The position numbers and the translations under genes were made by a program. Under the pieces are notes generated by a model. The model was not told the origin of the DNA. It saw only the letters and a program-made list of their open reading frames with translations, and did not search any database. From Diadophis punctatus similis (lineage: Eukaryota; Chordata; Lepidosauria; Squamata; Dipsadidae): DNA of 64,000 bases. Of the stretch, positions 38,101 through 51,738 are shown one piece after another (within the stretch, counting starts at the first letter, position 1; every line of letters starts with the position of its first letter). The DNA lies in the NCBI GenBank assembly GCA_023053685.1, contig JALIGW010000061.1, forward strand, positions 1,506,001 to 1,570,000. Direction: 5' to 3'.

Positions 38101-41100
38101 CCACAGCTTCTGTGAATTCAAACTACAATGGAGTGAGGTTTCTTCCCCCAGATACTCACAGGTCTCAGCCAGGAACTCCACCCCCAGCTTCTGTGAAATG
38201 AAACTACAATGGAGTGAGGTTTTTTTCCCAGATACTCACAGGTCTCAGCCAGGAACTCCACCCCCAGCTTCTGTGAATTCAAACTACAATGGAGTGAGGT
38301 TTTTTTCCGAGATAAACACAGGTCTCAGCCAGGAAATCCAACCCCAGCTTCTGTGAATTGAAAATATAATGCAGTGAGGTTTTTCCCCCCAGATACTCAC
38401 AGGAATCAGCCAGGAACTCCACCCCTAGCTTCTGTGAATTCAAACTACAATGCAGCGAGGTTTTCCCCCCCAGATACTCACAAGTCTCATCCAGGAACTC
38501 CACCCCCAGCTTCTGTGAATTCAAACTACAATGGATTGAGGTTTTGTCCCCCAGATACTCACACGTCTCAGCCAGGAACTCCAACAACAGCTTCTGTGAA
38601 TTCAAACTACAATGGAGTGAGGTTTTTTTCCCGAGATACTAACAAGTCTCAGCCAGGAACTCCACCCGCAGCTTCTGTGAATTCAAACTACAATGGAGTG
38701 AGGTTTCTTCCCCCAGATACTCACAGGTCTCAGCCAAGAACTCCACCCCCAGCTTCTGTGAATTCAAACTACAATGGAGTGAGGTTTGTTCCCCCAGATA
38801 CTCACAGGTCTCAGCCAGGAACTCCACCCCCAGCTTCTGTGAATTCAAACTACAATGGAGTGAGGTTTGTTCCCCCAGATACTCACAGGTCTCACCCAGG
38901 AACTCCACCCCCAGTTTCTGTGAATTCAAACTACAATGGAGTGAAGTTTTTCCCCCCAGATACTCACAGGTATCAGCCAGGAACTCCACCCCCAGCTTCT
39001 GTGAAATCAAAGTACAATGCAGCGAGGTTTTTTTCCCAGATACTCACAGGTCTCAGCCAGGAACTCCACCCCCAGCTTCTGTGAAATCAAACTACAATGG
39101 AGTGAGGTTTTTTCCCCAGATACTCACAGGTCTTAGCCAGGAACTCCACCCCCAGCTTCTGTGAATTGAAACTACAATGGAGTGAGGTTTTCCCGCCGAT
39201 ACTCACAGGTCTCAGCCAGGAACTCCACCCCCAGCTTCTGTGAATTCAGACTACAATGGAGTGAGGTTCCCCCCCCCCCAGATACTCACAAGTCTCAGCC
39301 AGGAACTCCACGCCCAGCTTCTGTGAAATCAAACTACAATGTAGTCAGGTTTCTTCCCCCAGATACTCACAGGTCTCAGCCAGGAACTCCACCCCCAGCT
39401 TCTGTGAATTCAAACTACAATGGAGTGAGGTTTTTCTCCCCAGATACACACCTGTCTCAGCCAGGAACTCCACCCCCAGCTTCTGTGAATTGAAACTACA
39501 ATGCAGTGAGGTTTTTTTCCCAGATACTCACAGGTCTCAGCCAGGAACTCCACCCCCAGCTTCTGTGAATTGAAAATGCAATGCAATGAGGTTTTTTCCC
39601 CCAGATACTAACAAGTCTCAGCCAGGAACTCCACCCGCAGCTTCTGTGAATTCAAACTACAATGGAGTGAGGTTTCTTCCCCCAGATACTCACAGGTCTC
39701 AGCCAGGAACTCCACGCCCAGCTTCTGTGAAATCAAACTACAATGTAGTGAGGTTTCTTCCCCCAGATACTCACAGGTCTCAGCCAGGAACTCCACCCCC
39801 AGCTTCTGTGAATTCAAACTACAATGGAGTGAGTTTTTTTCCCCAGATACACACCTGTCTCAGCCAGGAACTCCACCCCCAGCTTCTGTGAATTGAAACT
39901 ACAATGCAGTGAGGTTTTTTTCCCAGATACTCACAGGTCTCAGCCAGGAACTCCACCCCCAGCTTCTGTGAATTGAAAATACAATGCAATGAGGTTTTTT
40001 CCCCCAGATACTCACAGGTCTCAGCCAGGAGCTCCACCTCCAGCTTCTGTGAATTCAAACTACAATGCAGCGAGGTTTCCCCCCAGATACTCACAGGTCT
40101 CAGCCAGGAACTCCACCCCCAGCTTCTGTGAATTCAAACTACAATGGAGTGAGGTTTTTTTCCCAGATACTCACAGGTCTCAGCCAGGAACTCCACCCCC
40201 AGCTTCTGTGAATTGAAAATACAATGTAGTGAGGTTCCCCCCCCCGATACTCACAGGTCTCAGCCAGGAACTCCACCCCCAGCTTCTGTGAATTGAAACG
40301 ACAATGCAGTGAGGTTTCCCCCCCCCCCCAGATACTCACAGATCTCAGCCAGGAACTCCACCCCCAGCTTCTGTGAAATCAAACTACAATGCAGTGAGGT
40401 TTTTTTCCCAGATACTCACAGGTCTCAGCCAGGAACTCCACCCCCAGCTTCTGTGAATTCAAACTACAATGGATTGAGGTTTTTTTCCGAGATAAACACA
40501 GATCTCAGCCAGGAACTCCAACCCCAGCTTCTGTGAATTGAAAATACAATGCAGTGAGGTTTTTCCCCCCAGATACTCACAGGAATCAGCCAGGAACTCC
40601 ACCCCCAGCTTCTGTGAATTCAAACTACAATGCAGCGAGGTTTTCCCCCCCAGATACTCACAAGTCTCATCCAGGAACTCCACCCCCAGCTTCTGTGAAT
40701 TCAAACTACAATGGATTGAGGTTTTGTCCCCCAGATACTCACACGTCTCAGCCAGGAACTCCACCAACAGCTTCTGTGAATTCAAACTACAATGGGGTGA
40801 GGTTTTTTTCCCGAGATACTAACAAGTCTCAGCCAGGAACTCCACCCGCAGCTTCTGTGAATTCAAACTACAATGGAGTGAGGTTTCTTCCCCCAGATAC
40901 TCACAGGTCTCAGCCAGGAACTCCACCCCCAGCTTCTGTGAATTCAAACTACAATGGAGTGAGGTCCCCCCCCCCAGATACTCACAGGTCTCAGCAAGGA
41001 CCTCCACCCCCAGCTTTTGTGAATTCAAACTACAATGGAGTGAGGTTTTCCCGCCGATACGCACAGGTCTCAGCCAGGAACTCCACCCCCAGCTTCTGTG

Positions 41101-42930
41101 AATTCAAACTACAATGGAGTGAGGTTCCCCCCCCAGATACTCACAGGTCTCAGCCAGGAACTCCACCCCCAGCTTCTGTGAAATCAAACTACAATGGAGT
41201 GAGGTTTTTTTCCCCAGATACTCACAGATATTAGCCAGGAACTCCACCCCCAGCTTCTGTGAATTGAAACTACAATGCAGTGAGGTTTTGTTCCCCCAGA
41301 TACTCACGGGTCTCAGCCAGGAAGTCCACGCCCAGCTTTTGTGAATTCAAACTACAATGGAGTGAGGTTTGTTCCCCCAGATACTCACAGGTATCAGCCA
41401 GGAACTCCACCCCAGCTTCTGTGAATTGAAACTACAATGCAGTGAGGTTTTTCCCCCCAGATACTCACAAGCCTCAGCCAGGAATTCCACCCCCAGCTTC
41501 TGTGAATTCAAACTAAAATGGATTGAGGTTTTTCTCCCAGATACTCACAGGTCTCAGCCAGGAACTCCACCCCCAGCTTCTGTGAATTCAAACTGCAATG
41601 GAGTGAGGTTTTTTCCCCCAGATACTAACAGGTCTCACCCAAGAACTCCACCCCCAGCTTCTGTGAATTAAAACTACAATGGATTGAGGTTTTTTTCCGA
41701 GATACTCACAGGTCTCAGCCAGGAACTCCAACCCCAGCTTCTGTGAATTGAAAATACAATGCAGTGAGGTTTTTCCCCCCAGATACTCACAGGTCTCAGC
41801 CAGGAACTCCACCCCCAGCTTCTGTGAATTCAAACTAAAATGCAGCGACGTTTTCCCCCCCAGATACTCACAAGTCTCATGCAGGAACTCCACCCCCAGC
41901 TTCTTTGAATTCAAACTACAATGGATTGAGGTTTTGTCCCCCAGATACTCACACGTCTCAGCCAGGAACTCCACCAACAGCTTCTGTGAATTCAAACTAC
42001 AATGGAGTGAGGTTTTTTCCCCGAGATACTAACAAGTCTCAGCCAGGAACTCCACCCACAGCTTCTGTGAATTCAAACTACAATGGAGTGAGGTTTCTTC
42101 CCCCAGATACTCACAGGTCTCAGCCAGGAACTCCACCCCCAGCTTCTGTGAAATGAAACTACAATGGAGTGAGGTTTTTTTCCCAGATACTCACAGGTCT
42201 CAGCCAGGAACTCCACCCCCAGCTTCTGTGAATTCAAACTACAATGGAGTGAGGTTTTTTTCCGAGATAAACACAGGTCTCAGCCAGGAAATCCAACCCC
42301 AGCTTCTGTGAATTGAAAATATAATGCAGTGAGGTTTTTCCCCCCAGATACTCACAGGAATCAGCCAGGAACTCCACCCCTAGCTTCTGTGAATTCAAAC
42401 TACAATGCAGCGAGGTTTTTCCCCCCAGATACTCACAAGTCTCATCCAGGAACTCCACCCCCAGCTTCTGTGAATTCAAACTACAATGGATTGAGGTTTT
42501 GTCCCCCAGATACTCACACGTCTCAGCCAGGAACTCCAACAACAGCTTCTGTGAATTCAAACTACAATGGAGTGAGGTTTTTTTCCCGAGATACTAACAA
42601 GTCTCAGCCAGGAACTCCACCCGCAGCTTCTGTGAATTCAAACTACAATGGAGTGAGGTTTCTTCCCCCAGATACTCACAGGTCTCAGCCAAGAACTCCA
42701 CCCCCAGCTTCTGTGAATTCAAACTACAATGGAGTGAGGTTTGTTCCCCCAGATACTCACAGGTCTCAGCCAGGAACTCCACCCCCAGCTTCTGTGAATT
42801 CAAACTACAATGGAGTGAGGTTTGTTCCCCCAGATACTCACAGGTCTCACCCAGGAACTCCACCCCCAGTTTCTGTGAATTCAAACTACAATGGAGTGAA
42901 GTTTTTCCCCCCAGATACTCACAGGTATCA
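32113..42930 (+). repeat. 10.8-kb super-unit, copy 2
   Basis: Second copy of the super-unit. Differences noticed from copy 1: GGAAGTCC at 36235-36242 (C to G) and T5C6 in place of T6C5 at about 33942; C-run lengths also vary by a base. To the right the sequence goes into GAAATCAAAGTAC instead of a third super-unit start. Confidence 0.9.
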
Positions 42931-44262
42931 GCCAGGAACTCCACCCCCAGCTTCTGTGAAATCAAAGTACAATGCAGCGAGGTTTTTTTCCCAGATACTC
43001 ACAGGTCTCAGCCAGGAACTCCACCCCCAGCTTCTGTGAAATCAAACTACAATGGAGTGAGGTTTTTTCCCCAGATACTCACAGGTCTTAGCCAGGAACT
43101 CCACCCCCAGCTTCTGTGAATTGAAACTACAATGGAGTGAGGTTTTCCCGCCGATACTCACAGGTCTCAGCCAGGAACTCCACCCCCAGCTTCTGTGAAT
43201 TCAGACTACAATGGAGTGAGGTTCCCCCCCCCCAGATACTCACAAGTCTCAGCCAGGAACTCCACGCCCAGCTTCTGTGAAATCAAACTACAATGTAGTC
43301 AGGTTTCTTCCCCCAGATACTCACAGGTCTCAGCCAGGAACTCCACCCCCAGCTTCTGTGAATTCAAACTACAATGGAGTGAGGTTTTTCTCCCCAGATA
43401 CACACCTGTCTCAGCCAGGAACTCCACCCCCAGCTTCTGTGAATTGAAACTACAATGCAGTGAGGTTTTTTTCCCAGATACTCACAGGTCTCAGCCAGGA
43501 ACTCCACCCCCAGCTTCTGTGAATTGAAAATGCAATGCAATGAGGTTTTTTCCCCCAGATACTCACAGGTCTCAGCCAGGAACTCCACTCCAGCTTCTGT
43601 GAATTCAAACTACAATGGAGTGAGGTTTTTTCCCCCAGATACTAACAAGTCTCAGCCAGGAACTCCACCCGCAGCTTCTGTGAATTCAAACTACAATGGA
43701 GTGAGGTTTCTTCCCCCAGATACTCACAGGTCTCAGCCAGGAACTCCACGCCCAGCTTCTGTGAAATCAAACTACAATGTAGTCAGGTTTCTTCCCCCAG
43801 ATACTCACAGGTCTCAGCCAGGAACTCCACCCCCAGCTTCTGTGAATTCAAACTACAATGGAGTGAGGTTTTTTTCCCCAGATACACACCTGTCTCAGCC
43901 AGGAACTCCACCCCCAGCTTCTGTGAATTGAAACTACAATGCAGTGAGGTTTTTTTCCCAGATACTCACAGGTCTCAGCCAGGAACTCCACCCCCAGCTT
44001 CTGTGAATTGAAAATACAATGCAATGAGGTTTTTTCCCCCAGATACTCACAGGTCTCAGCCAGGAGCTCCACCTCCAGCTTCTGTGAATTCAAACTACAA
44101 TGCAGCGAGGTTTCCCCCCAGATACTCACAGGTCTCAGCCAGGAACTCCACCCCCAGCTTCTGTGAATTCAAACTACAATGGAGTGAGGTTTTTTTCCCA
44201 GATACTCACAGGTCTCAGCCAGGAACTCCACCCCCAGCTTCTGTGAATTGAAAATACAATGC
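42931..44262 (+). repeat. Partial further 3.7-kb unit
   Basis: Follows about 24447-25778 at an offset of 18484-18485 bp, including TTTTCCCGCCGATAC, GAATTCAGAC and AATTGAAAATGC. It differs by GTAGTCAGG near 43784, where unit 2 has GTAGTGAGG. It ends where a GGAGCTCCACTTCC monomer replaces the AATGTAGTGAGG monomer. Confidence 0.78.
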
Positions 44263-45849
44263 AATGAGGTTTTTTCCCCCAGATACTCACAGGTCTCAGC
44301 CAGGAGCTCCACTTCCAGCTTCTGTGAATTCAAACTACAATGCAGTGAGGTTTTTCCCCCCAGATACTCACAAGTGTCATCCAGGAACTCCACCCCCAGC
44401 TTCTTTGAATTCAAACTACAATGGAGTGAGGTTTTTTCTCCCAGATACTCACACCTCTCAGCCAGGAACTCCACCAACAGCTTCTGTGAATTCAAACTAC
44501 AATGGAGTGAGGTTTTTTCTCCCAGATACTCACTGGTCTCAACCAAGAACTCCACCAACAGCTTCTGTGAATTCAAACTACAATGGAGTGAGGTTTTGTT
44601 CCCCCAGATACTCACAGGTCTCAGCCAAGAACTCCACCCCCAGCTTCTGTGAATTCAAACTACAATGGAGTGAGGTTCCCCCCCCCAGATACTCACAGGT
44701 CTCAGCAAGGACCTCCACCCCCAGCTTTTGTGAATTCAAACTACAATGGAGTGAGGTTTTCCCCCGATACTCACAGGTCTCAGCCAGGAACTCCACCCCC
44801 AGCTTTTGTGAATTCATACTACAATGGAGTGAGGTTCCCCCCCCCCGATACTCACAGGTCTCAGCCAGGAACTCCACCCCCAGCTTCTGTGAAATCAAAC
44901 TACAATGGAGTGAGGTTTTTTCCCCCAGATACTAACAAGTCTCAGCCAGGAACTCCACCCGCAGCTTCTGTGAATTCAAACTACAATGGAGTGAGGTTTC
45001 TTCCCCCAGATACTCACAGGTCTCAGCCCGGAACTCCACGCCCAGCTTCTGTGAAATCAAACTACAATGTAGTGAGGTTTCTTACCCCAGATACTCACAG
45101 GTCTCAGCCAGGAACTCCACCCCCAGCTTCTGTGAATTCAAACTACAATGGAGTGAGGTTTTTTTCCCCAGATACACACCTGTCTCAGCCAGGAACTCCA
45201 CCCCCAGCTTCTGTGAATTGAAACTACAATGCAGTGAGGTTTTTTTCCCAGATACTCACAGGTCTCAGCCAGGAACTCCACCCCCAGCTTCTGTGAATTG
45301 AAAATACAATACAATGAGGTTTTTTCCCCCAGATACTCACAGGTCTCAGCCAGGAGCTCCACCTCCAGCTTCTGTGAATTCAAACTACAATGCAGCGAGG
45401 TTTCCCCCCAGATACTCACAGGTCTCAGCCAGGAACTCCACCCCCAGCTTCTGTGAATTCAAACTACAATGGAGTGAGGTTTTTTTCCCAGATACTCACA
45501 GGTCTCAGCCAGGAACTCCACCCCCAGCTTCTGTGAATTGAAAATACAATGCAATGAGGTTTTTCCCCCAGATACTCACAGGTCTCAGCCAGGAGCTCCA
45601 CTTCCAGCTTCTGTGAATTCAAACTACAATGCAGCGAGGTTTTTCCCCCCAGATACTCACAAGTGTCATCCAGGAACTCCACCCCCAGCTTCTTTGAATT
45701 CAAACTACAATGGAGTGAGGTTTTTTCTCCCAGATACTCACAGGTCTCAACCAAGAACTCCACCAACAGCTTCTGTGAATTCAAACTACAATGGAGTGAG
45801 GTTTTGTTCCCCCAGATACTCACAGGTCTCAGCCAAGAACTCCACCCCC
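44263..45849 (+). repeat. Mosaic segment with extra monomer
   Basis: Begins like 3577 and 8342 but contains one additional CTCCCAG monomer (TCACACCTCTC near 44450, CACTGGTCTC near 44531). Private changes include ATTCATACTAC (44814-44824), GCCCGGAAC (C at 45029), CTTACCCCAG (A at 45084) and AATACAATACAATG (about 45304). Its B monomer has TG at 44346-44347 where the relatives have CG. Confidence 0.72.
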
Positions 45850-47386
45850 AGCTTCTGTGAATTCAAACTACAATGGAGTGAGGTTTCCCCCCCCCCAGAT
45901 ACTCACAGGTCTCAGCAAGGACCTCCACCCCCAGCTTTTGTGAATTCAAACTACAATGGAGTGAGGTTTTCCCCTGATACTCACAGGTCTCAGCCAGGAA
46001 CTCCACCCCCAGCTTCTGTGAAATCAAACTACAATGGAGTGAGGTTTTTTTCCCAGATACTCACAGGTCTCAGCCAGGAACTCCACCCCCAGCTTCTGTG
46101 AATTGAAACTACAATGCAGTGAGGTTTTGTTCCCCCAGATACTCACGGGTCTCAGCCAAGAACTCCATGGCCAGCTTCTGTGAATTCAAACTGCAATGGA
46201 GTGAGGTTTGTTCCCCCAGATACTCACAGGTATCAGCCAGGAACTCCACCCCAGCTTCTGTGAATTGAAACTACAATGCAGTGAGGTTTCTTCCCCCAGA
46301 TACTCACAGGTCTCAGCCAGGAACTCCACCCCCAGCTTCTGTGAATTCAAACTACAATGGAGTGAGGTTTTTTTCCCCAGATACAAACCTGTCTCAGCCA
46401 GGAACGCCACCCCCAGCTTCTTTGAATTGAAACGACAATGCAGTGAGGTTTCCCCCCCCCCCAGATACTCACAGATCTCAGCCAGGAACTCCACCCCCAG
46501 CTTCTGTGAAATCAAATTACAATGGAGTGAGGTTTTTTTCCCAGATACTCACAGGTCTCAGCCAGGAACTCCACCCCCAGCTTCTGTGAATTCAAACTAC
46601 AATGGATTGAGGTTTTTTTCCGAGATAAACACAGATCTCAGCCAGGAACTCCAACCCCAGCTTCTGTGAATTGAAAATACATTGCAGTGAGGTTTTTCCC
46701 CCCAGATACTCACAGGAATCAGCCAGGAACTCCACCCCCAGATTCTGTGAATTCAAACTACAATGCAGCGAGGTTTTTCCCCCCAGATACTCACAAGTCT
46801 CATCCAGGAACTCCACCCCCAGCTTCTTTGAATTCAAACTACAATGGATTGAGGTTTTGTCCCCCAGATACTCACACGTCTCAGCCAGGAACTCCACCAA
46901 CAGCTTCTGTGAATTCAAACTACAATGGAGTGAGGTTTTTTTCCCGAGATACTAACAAGTCTCAGCCAGGAACTCCACCCGCAGCTTCTGTGAATTCAAA
47001 CTACAATGGAGTGAGGTTTCTTCCCCCAGATACTCACAGGTCTCAGCCAGGAACTCCACCCCCAGCTTCTGTGAATTCAAACTACAATGGAGTGAGGTTT
47101 GTTCCCCCAGATACTCACAGGTCTCAGCCAGGAACTCCACCCCCAGCTTCTGTGAATTCAAACTACAATGGAGTGAGGTTTGTTCCCCCAGATACTCACA
47201 GGTCTCAGCCAGGAACTCCACCCCCAGTTTCTGTGAATTCAAACTACAATGGAGTGAAGTTTTCCCCCCAGATACTCACAGGTATCAGCCAGGAACTCCA
47301 CCCCCAGCTTCTGTGAAATCAAACTACAATGGAGTGAGGTTTTTTCCCCGAGATACTAACAAGTCTCAGCCAGGAACTCCACCCGC
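45850..47386 (+). repeat. 1537-bp (19-monomer) tandem duplication, copy 1
   Basis: Repeated at 47387-48920 with an offset of 1537-1538 bp. Diagnostic shared variants: TTTTCCCCTGATAC (45975, 47512), AACTGCAATGG (46191, 47728), GGAACGCCACC (46402, 47940), GATTCTGTG (46741, 48279) and AATACATTGCAG (46676, 48214). The 1-bp offset change comes from the D-type C run. Confidence 0.87.
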
Positions 47387-48920
47387 AGCTTCTGTGAATT
47401 CAAACTACAATGGAGTGAGGTTTCCCCCCCCCCAGATACTCACAGGTCTCAGCAAGGACCTCCACCCCCAGCTTTTGTGAATTCAAACTACAATGGAGTG
47501 AGGTTTTCCCCTGATACTCACAGGTCTCAGCCAGGAACTCCACCCCCAGCTTCTGTGAAATCAAACTACAATGGAGTGAGGTTTTTTTCCCAGATACTCA
47601 CAGGTCTCAGCCAGGAACTCCACCCCCAGCTTCTGTGAATTGAAACTACAATGCAGTGAGGTTTTGTTCCCCCAGATACTCACGGGTCTCAGCCAAGAAC
47701 TCCATGGCCAGCTTCTGTGAATTCAAACTGCAATGGAGTGAGGTTTGTTCCCCCAGATACTCACAGGTATCAGCCAGGAACTCCACCCCAGCTTCTGTGA
47801 ATTGAAACTACAATGCAGTGAGGTTTCTTCCCCCAGATACTCACAGGTCTCAGCCAGGAACTCCACCCCCAGCTTCTGTGAATTCAAACTACAATGGAGT
47901 GAGGTTTTTTTCCCCAGATACAAACCTGTCTCAGCCAGGAACGCCACCCCCAGCTTCTTTGAATTGAAACGACAATGCAGTGAGGTTTCCCCCCCCCCCC
48001 AGATACTCACAGATCTCAGCCAGGAACTCCACCCCCAGCTTCTGTGAAATCAAATTACAATGGAGTGAGGTTTTTTTCCCAGATACTCACAGGTCTCAGC
48101 CAGGAACTCCACCCCCAGCTTCTGTGAATTCAAACTACAATGGATTGAGGTTTTTTTCCGAGATAAACACAGATCTCAGCCAGGAACTCCAACCCCAGCT
48201 TCTGTGAATTGAAAATACATTGCAGTGAGGTTTTTCCCCCCAGATACTCACAGGAATCAGCCAGGAACTCCACCCCCAGATTCTGTGAATTCAAACTACA
48301 ATGCAGCGAGGTTTTTCCCCCCAGATACTCACAAGTCTCATCCAGGAACTCCACCCCCAGCTTCTTTGAATTCAAACTACAATGGATTGAGGTTTTGTCC
48401 CCCAGATACTCACACGTCTCAGCCAGGAACTCCACCAACAGCTTCTGTGAATTCAAACTACAATGGAGTGAGGTTTTTTTCCCGAGATACTAACAAGTCT
48501 CAGCCAGGAACTCCACCCGCAGCTTCTGTGAATTCAAACTACAATGGAGTGAGGTTTCTTCCCCCAGATACTCACAGGTCTCAGCCAGGAACTCCACCCC
48601 CAGCTTCTGTGAATTCAAACTACAATGGAGTGAGGTTTGTTCCCCCAGATACTCACAGGTCTCAGCCAGGAACTCCACCCCCAGCTTCTGTGAATTCAAA
48701 CTACAATGGAGTGAGGTTTGTTCCCCCAGATACTCACAGGTCTCAGCCAGGAACTCCACCCCCAGTTTCTGTGAATTCAAACTACAATGGAGTGAAGTTT
48801 TCCCCCCAGATACTCACAGGTATCAGCCAGGAACTCCACCCCCAGCTTCTGTGAAATCAAACTACAATGGAGTGAGGTTTTTTCCCCGAGATACTAACAA
48901 GTCTCAGCCAGGAACTCCAC
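47387..48920 (+). repeat. 1537-bp tandem duplication, copy 2
   Basis: Second copy; it departs from copy 1 at CACCCACAGC (about 48922) against CACCCGCAGC (about 47384). Its last 250 bp already form the start of the next duplication. Confidence 0.87.
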
Positions 48921-50204
48921 CCACAGCTTCTGTGAATTCAAACTACAATGGAGTGAGGTTTCTTCCCCCAGATACTCACAGGTCTCAGCCAGGAACTCCA
49001 CCCCCAGCTTCTGTGAAATGAAACTACAATGGAGTGAGGTTTTTTTCCCAGATACTCACAGGTCTCAGCCAGGAACTCCACCCCCAGCTTCTGTGAATTC
49101 AAACTACAATGGAGTGAGGTTTTTTTCCGAGATAAACACAGGTCTCAGCCAGGAAATCCAACCCCAGCTTCTGTGAATTGAAAATATAATGCAGTGAGGT
49201 TTTTCCCCCCAGATACTCACAGGAATCAGCCAGGAACTCCACCCCTAGCTTCTGTGAATTCAAACTACAATGCAGCGAGGTTTTTCCCCCCAGATACTCA
49301 CAAGTCTCATCCAGGAACTCCATCCCCAGCTTCTGTGAAATCAAACTACAATGGAGTGAGGTTTTTTCCCCGAGATACTAACAAGTCTCAGCCAGGAACT
49401 CCACCCACAGCTTCTGTGAATTCAAACTACAATGGAGTGAGGTTTCTTCCCCCAGATACTCACAGGTCTCAGCCAGGAACTCCACCCCCAGCTTCTGTGA
49501 AATGAAACTACAATGGAGTGAGGTTTTTTTCCCAGATACTCACAGGTCTCAGCCAGGAACTCCACCCCCAGCTTCTGTGAATTCAAACTACAATGGAGTG
49601 AGGTTTTTTTCCGAGATAAACACAGGTCTCAGCCAGGAAATCCAACCCCAGCTTCTGTGAATTGAAAATATAATGCAGTGAGGTTTTTCCCCCCAGATAC
49701 TCACAGGAATCAGCCAGGAACTCCACCCCTAGCTTCTGTGAATTCAAACTACAATGCAGCGAGGTTTTTCCCCCCAGATACTCACAAGTCTCATCCAGGA
49801 ACTCCACCCCCAGCTTCTGTGAATTCAAACTACAATGGATTGAGGTTTTGTCCCCCAGATACTCACACGTCTCAGCCAGGAACTCCACCAACAGCTTCTG
49901 TGAATTCAAACTACAATGGAGTGAGGTTTTTTTCCCGAGATACTAACAAGTCTCAGCCAGGAACTCCACCCGCAGCTTCTGTGAATTCAAACTACAATGG
50001 AGTGAGGTTTCTTCCCCCAGATACTCACAGGTCTCAGCCAGGAACTCCACCCCCAGCTTCTGTGAATTCAAACTACAATGGAGTGAGGTTTGTTCCCCCA
50101 GATACTCACAGGTCTCAGCCAGGAACTCCACCCCCAGCTTCTGTGAATTCAAACTACAATGGAGTGAGGTTTGTTCCCCCAGATACTCACAGGTCTCACC
50201 CAGG
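48671..50204 (+). repeat. 1534-bp (19-monomer) tandem duplication, copy 1
   Basis: Repeated at 50205-51738 with an offset of 1534 bp (landmarks 49099/50633, 49583/51117, 49943/51477). It contains two successive copies of a 484-bp (6-monomer) block, about 48850-49333 and 49334-49817, joined at CATCCCCAGCTTCTGTGAAA near 49321. The duplication edge is placed where CAGCC changes to CACCC. Confidence 0.85.
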
Positions 50205-51738
50205 AACTCCACCCCCAGCTTCTGTGAATTCAAACTACAATGGAGTGAGGTTTGTTCCCCCAGATACTCACAGGTCTCAGCCAGGAACTCCACCCCCAGT
50301 TTCTGTGAATTCAAACTACAATGGAGTGAAGTTTTCCCCCCAGATACTCACAGGTATCAGCCAGGAACTCCACCCCCAGCTTCTGTGAAATCAAACTACA
50401 ATGGAGTGAGGTTTTTTCCCCGAGATACTAACAAGTCTCAGCCAGGAACTCCACCCACAGCTTCTGTGAATTCAAACTACAATGGAGTGAGGTTTCTTCC
50501 CCCAGATACTCACAGGTCTCAGCCAGGAACTCCACCCCCAGCTTCTGTGAAATGAAACTACAATGGAGTGAGGTTTTTTTCCCAGATACTCACAGGTCTC
50601 AGCCAGGAACTCCACCCCCAGCTTCTGTGAATTCAAACTACAATGGAGTGAGGTTTTTTTCCGAGATAAACACAGGTCTCAGCCAGGAAATCCAACCCCA
50701 GCTTCTGTGAATTGAAAATATAATGCAGTGAGGTTTTTCCCCCCAGATACTCACAGGAATCAGCCAGGAACTCCACCCCTAGCTTCTGTGAATTCAAACT
50801 ACAATGCAGCGAGGTTTTTCCCCCCAGATACTCACAAGTCTCATCCAGGAACTCCATCCCCAGCTTCTGTGAAATCAAACTACAATGGAGTGAGGTTTTT
50901 TCCCCGAGATACTAACAAGTCTCAGCCAGGAACTCCACCCACAGCTTCTGTGAATTCAAACTACAATGGAGTGAGGTTTCTTCCCCCAGATACTCACAGG
51001 TCTCAGCCAGGAACTCCACCCCCAGCTTCTGTGAAATGAAACTACAATGGAGTGAGGTTTTTTTCCCAGATACTCACAGGTCTCAGCCAGGAACTCCACC
51101 CCCAGCTTCTGTGAATTCAAACTACAATGGAGTGAGGTTTTTTTCCGAGATAAACACAGGTCTCAGCCAGGAAATCCAACCCCAGCTTCTGTGAATTGAA
51201 AATATAATGCAGTGAGGTTTTTCCCCCCAGATACTCACAGGAATCAGCCAGGAACTCCACCCCTAGCTTCTGTGAATTCAAACTACAATGCAGCGAGGTT
51301 TTTCCCCCCAGATACTCACAAGTCTCATCCAGGAACTCCACCCCCAGCTTCTGTGAATTCAAACTACAATGGATTGAGGTTTTGTCCCCCAGATACTCAC
51401 ACGTCTCAGCCAGGAACTCCACCAACAGCTTCTGTGAATTCAAACTACAATGGAGTGAGGTTTTTTTCCCGAGATACTAACAAGTCTCAGCCAGGAACTC
51501 CACCCGCAGCTTCTGTGAATTCAAACTACAATGGAGTGAGGTTTCTTCCCCCAGATACTCACAGGTCTCAGCCAGGAACTCCACCCCCAGCTTCTGTGAA
51601 TTCAAACTACAATGGAGTGAGGTTTGTTCCCCCAGATACTCACAGGTCTCAGCCAGGAACTCCACCCCCAGCTTCTGTGAATTCAAACTACAATGGAGTG
51701 AGGTTTGTTCCCCCAGATACTCACAGGTCTCACCCAGG
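50205..51738 (+). repeat. 1534-bp tandem duplication, copy 2
   Basis: Second copy, including both 484-bp sub-blocks and the same CATCCCC junction near 50855. After about 51780 it parts at GTGAAGTTTTT against GTGAGGTTTG. Confidence 0.85.
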
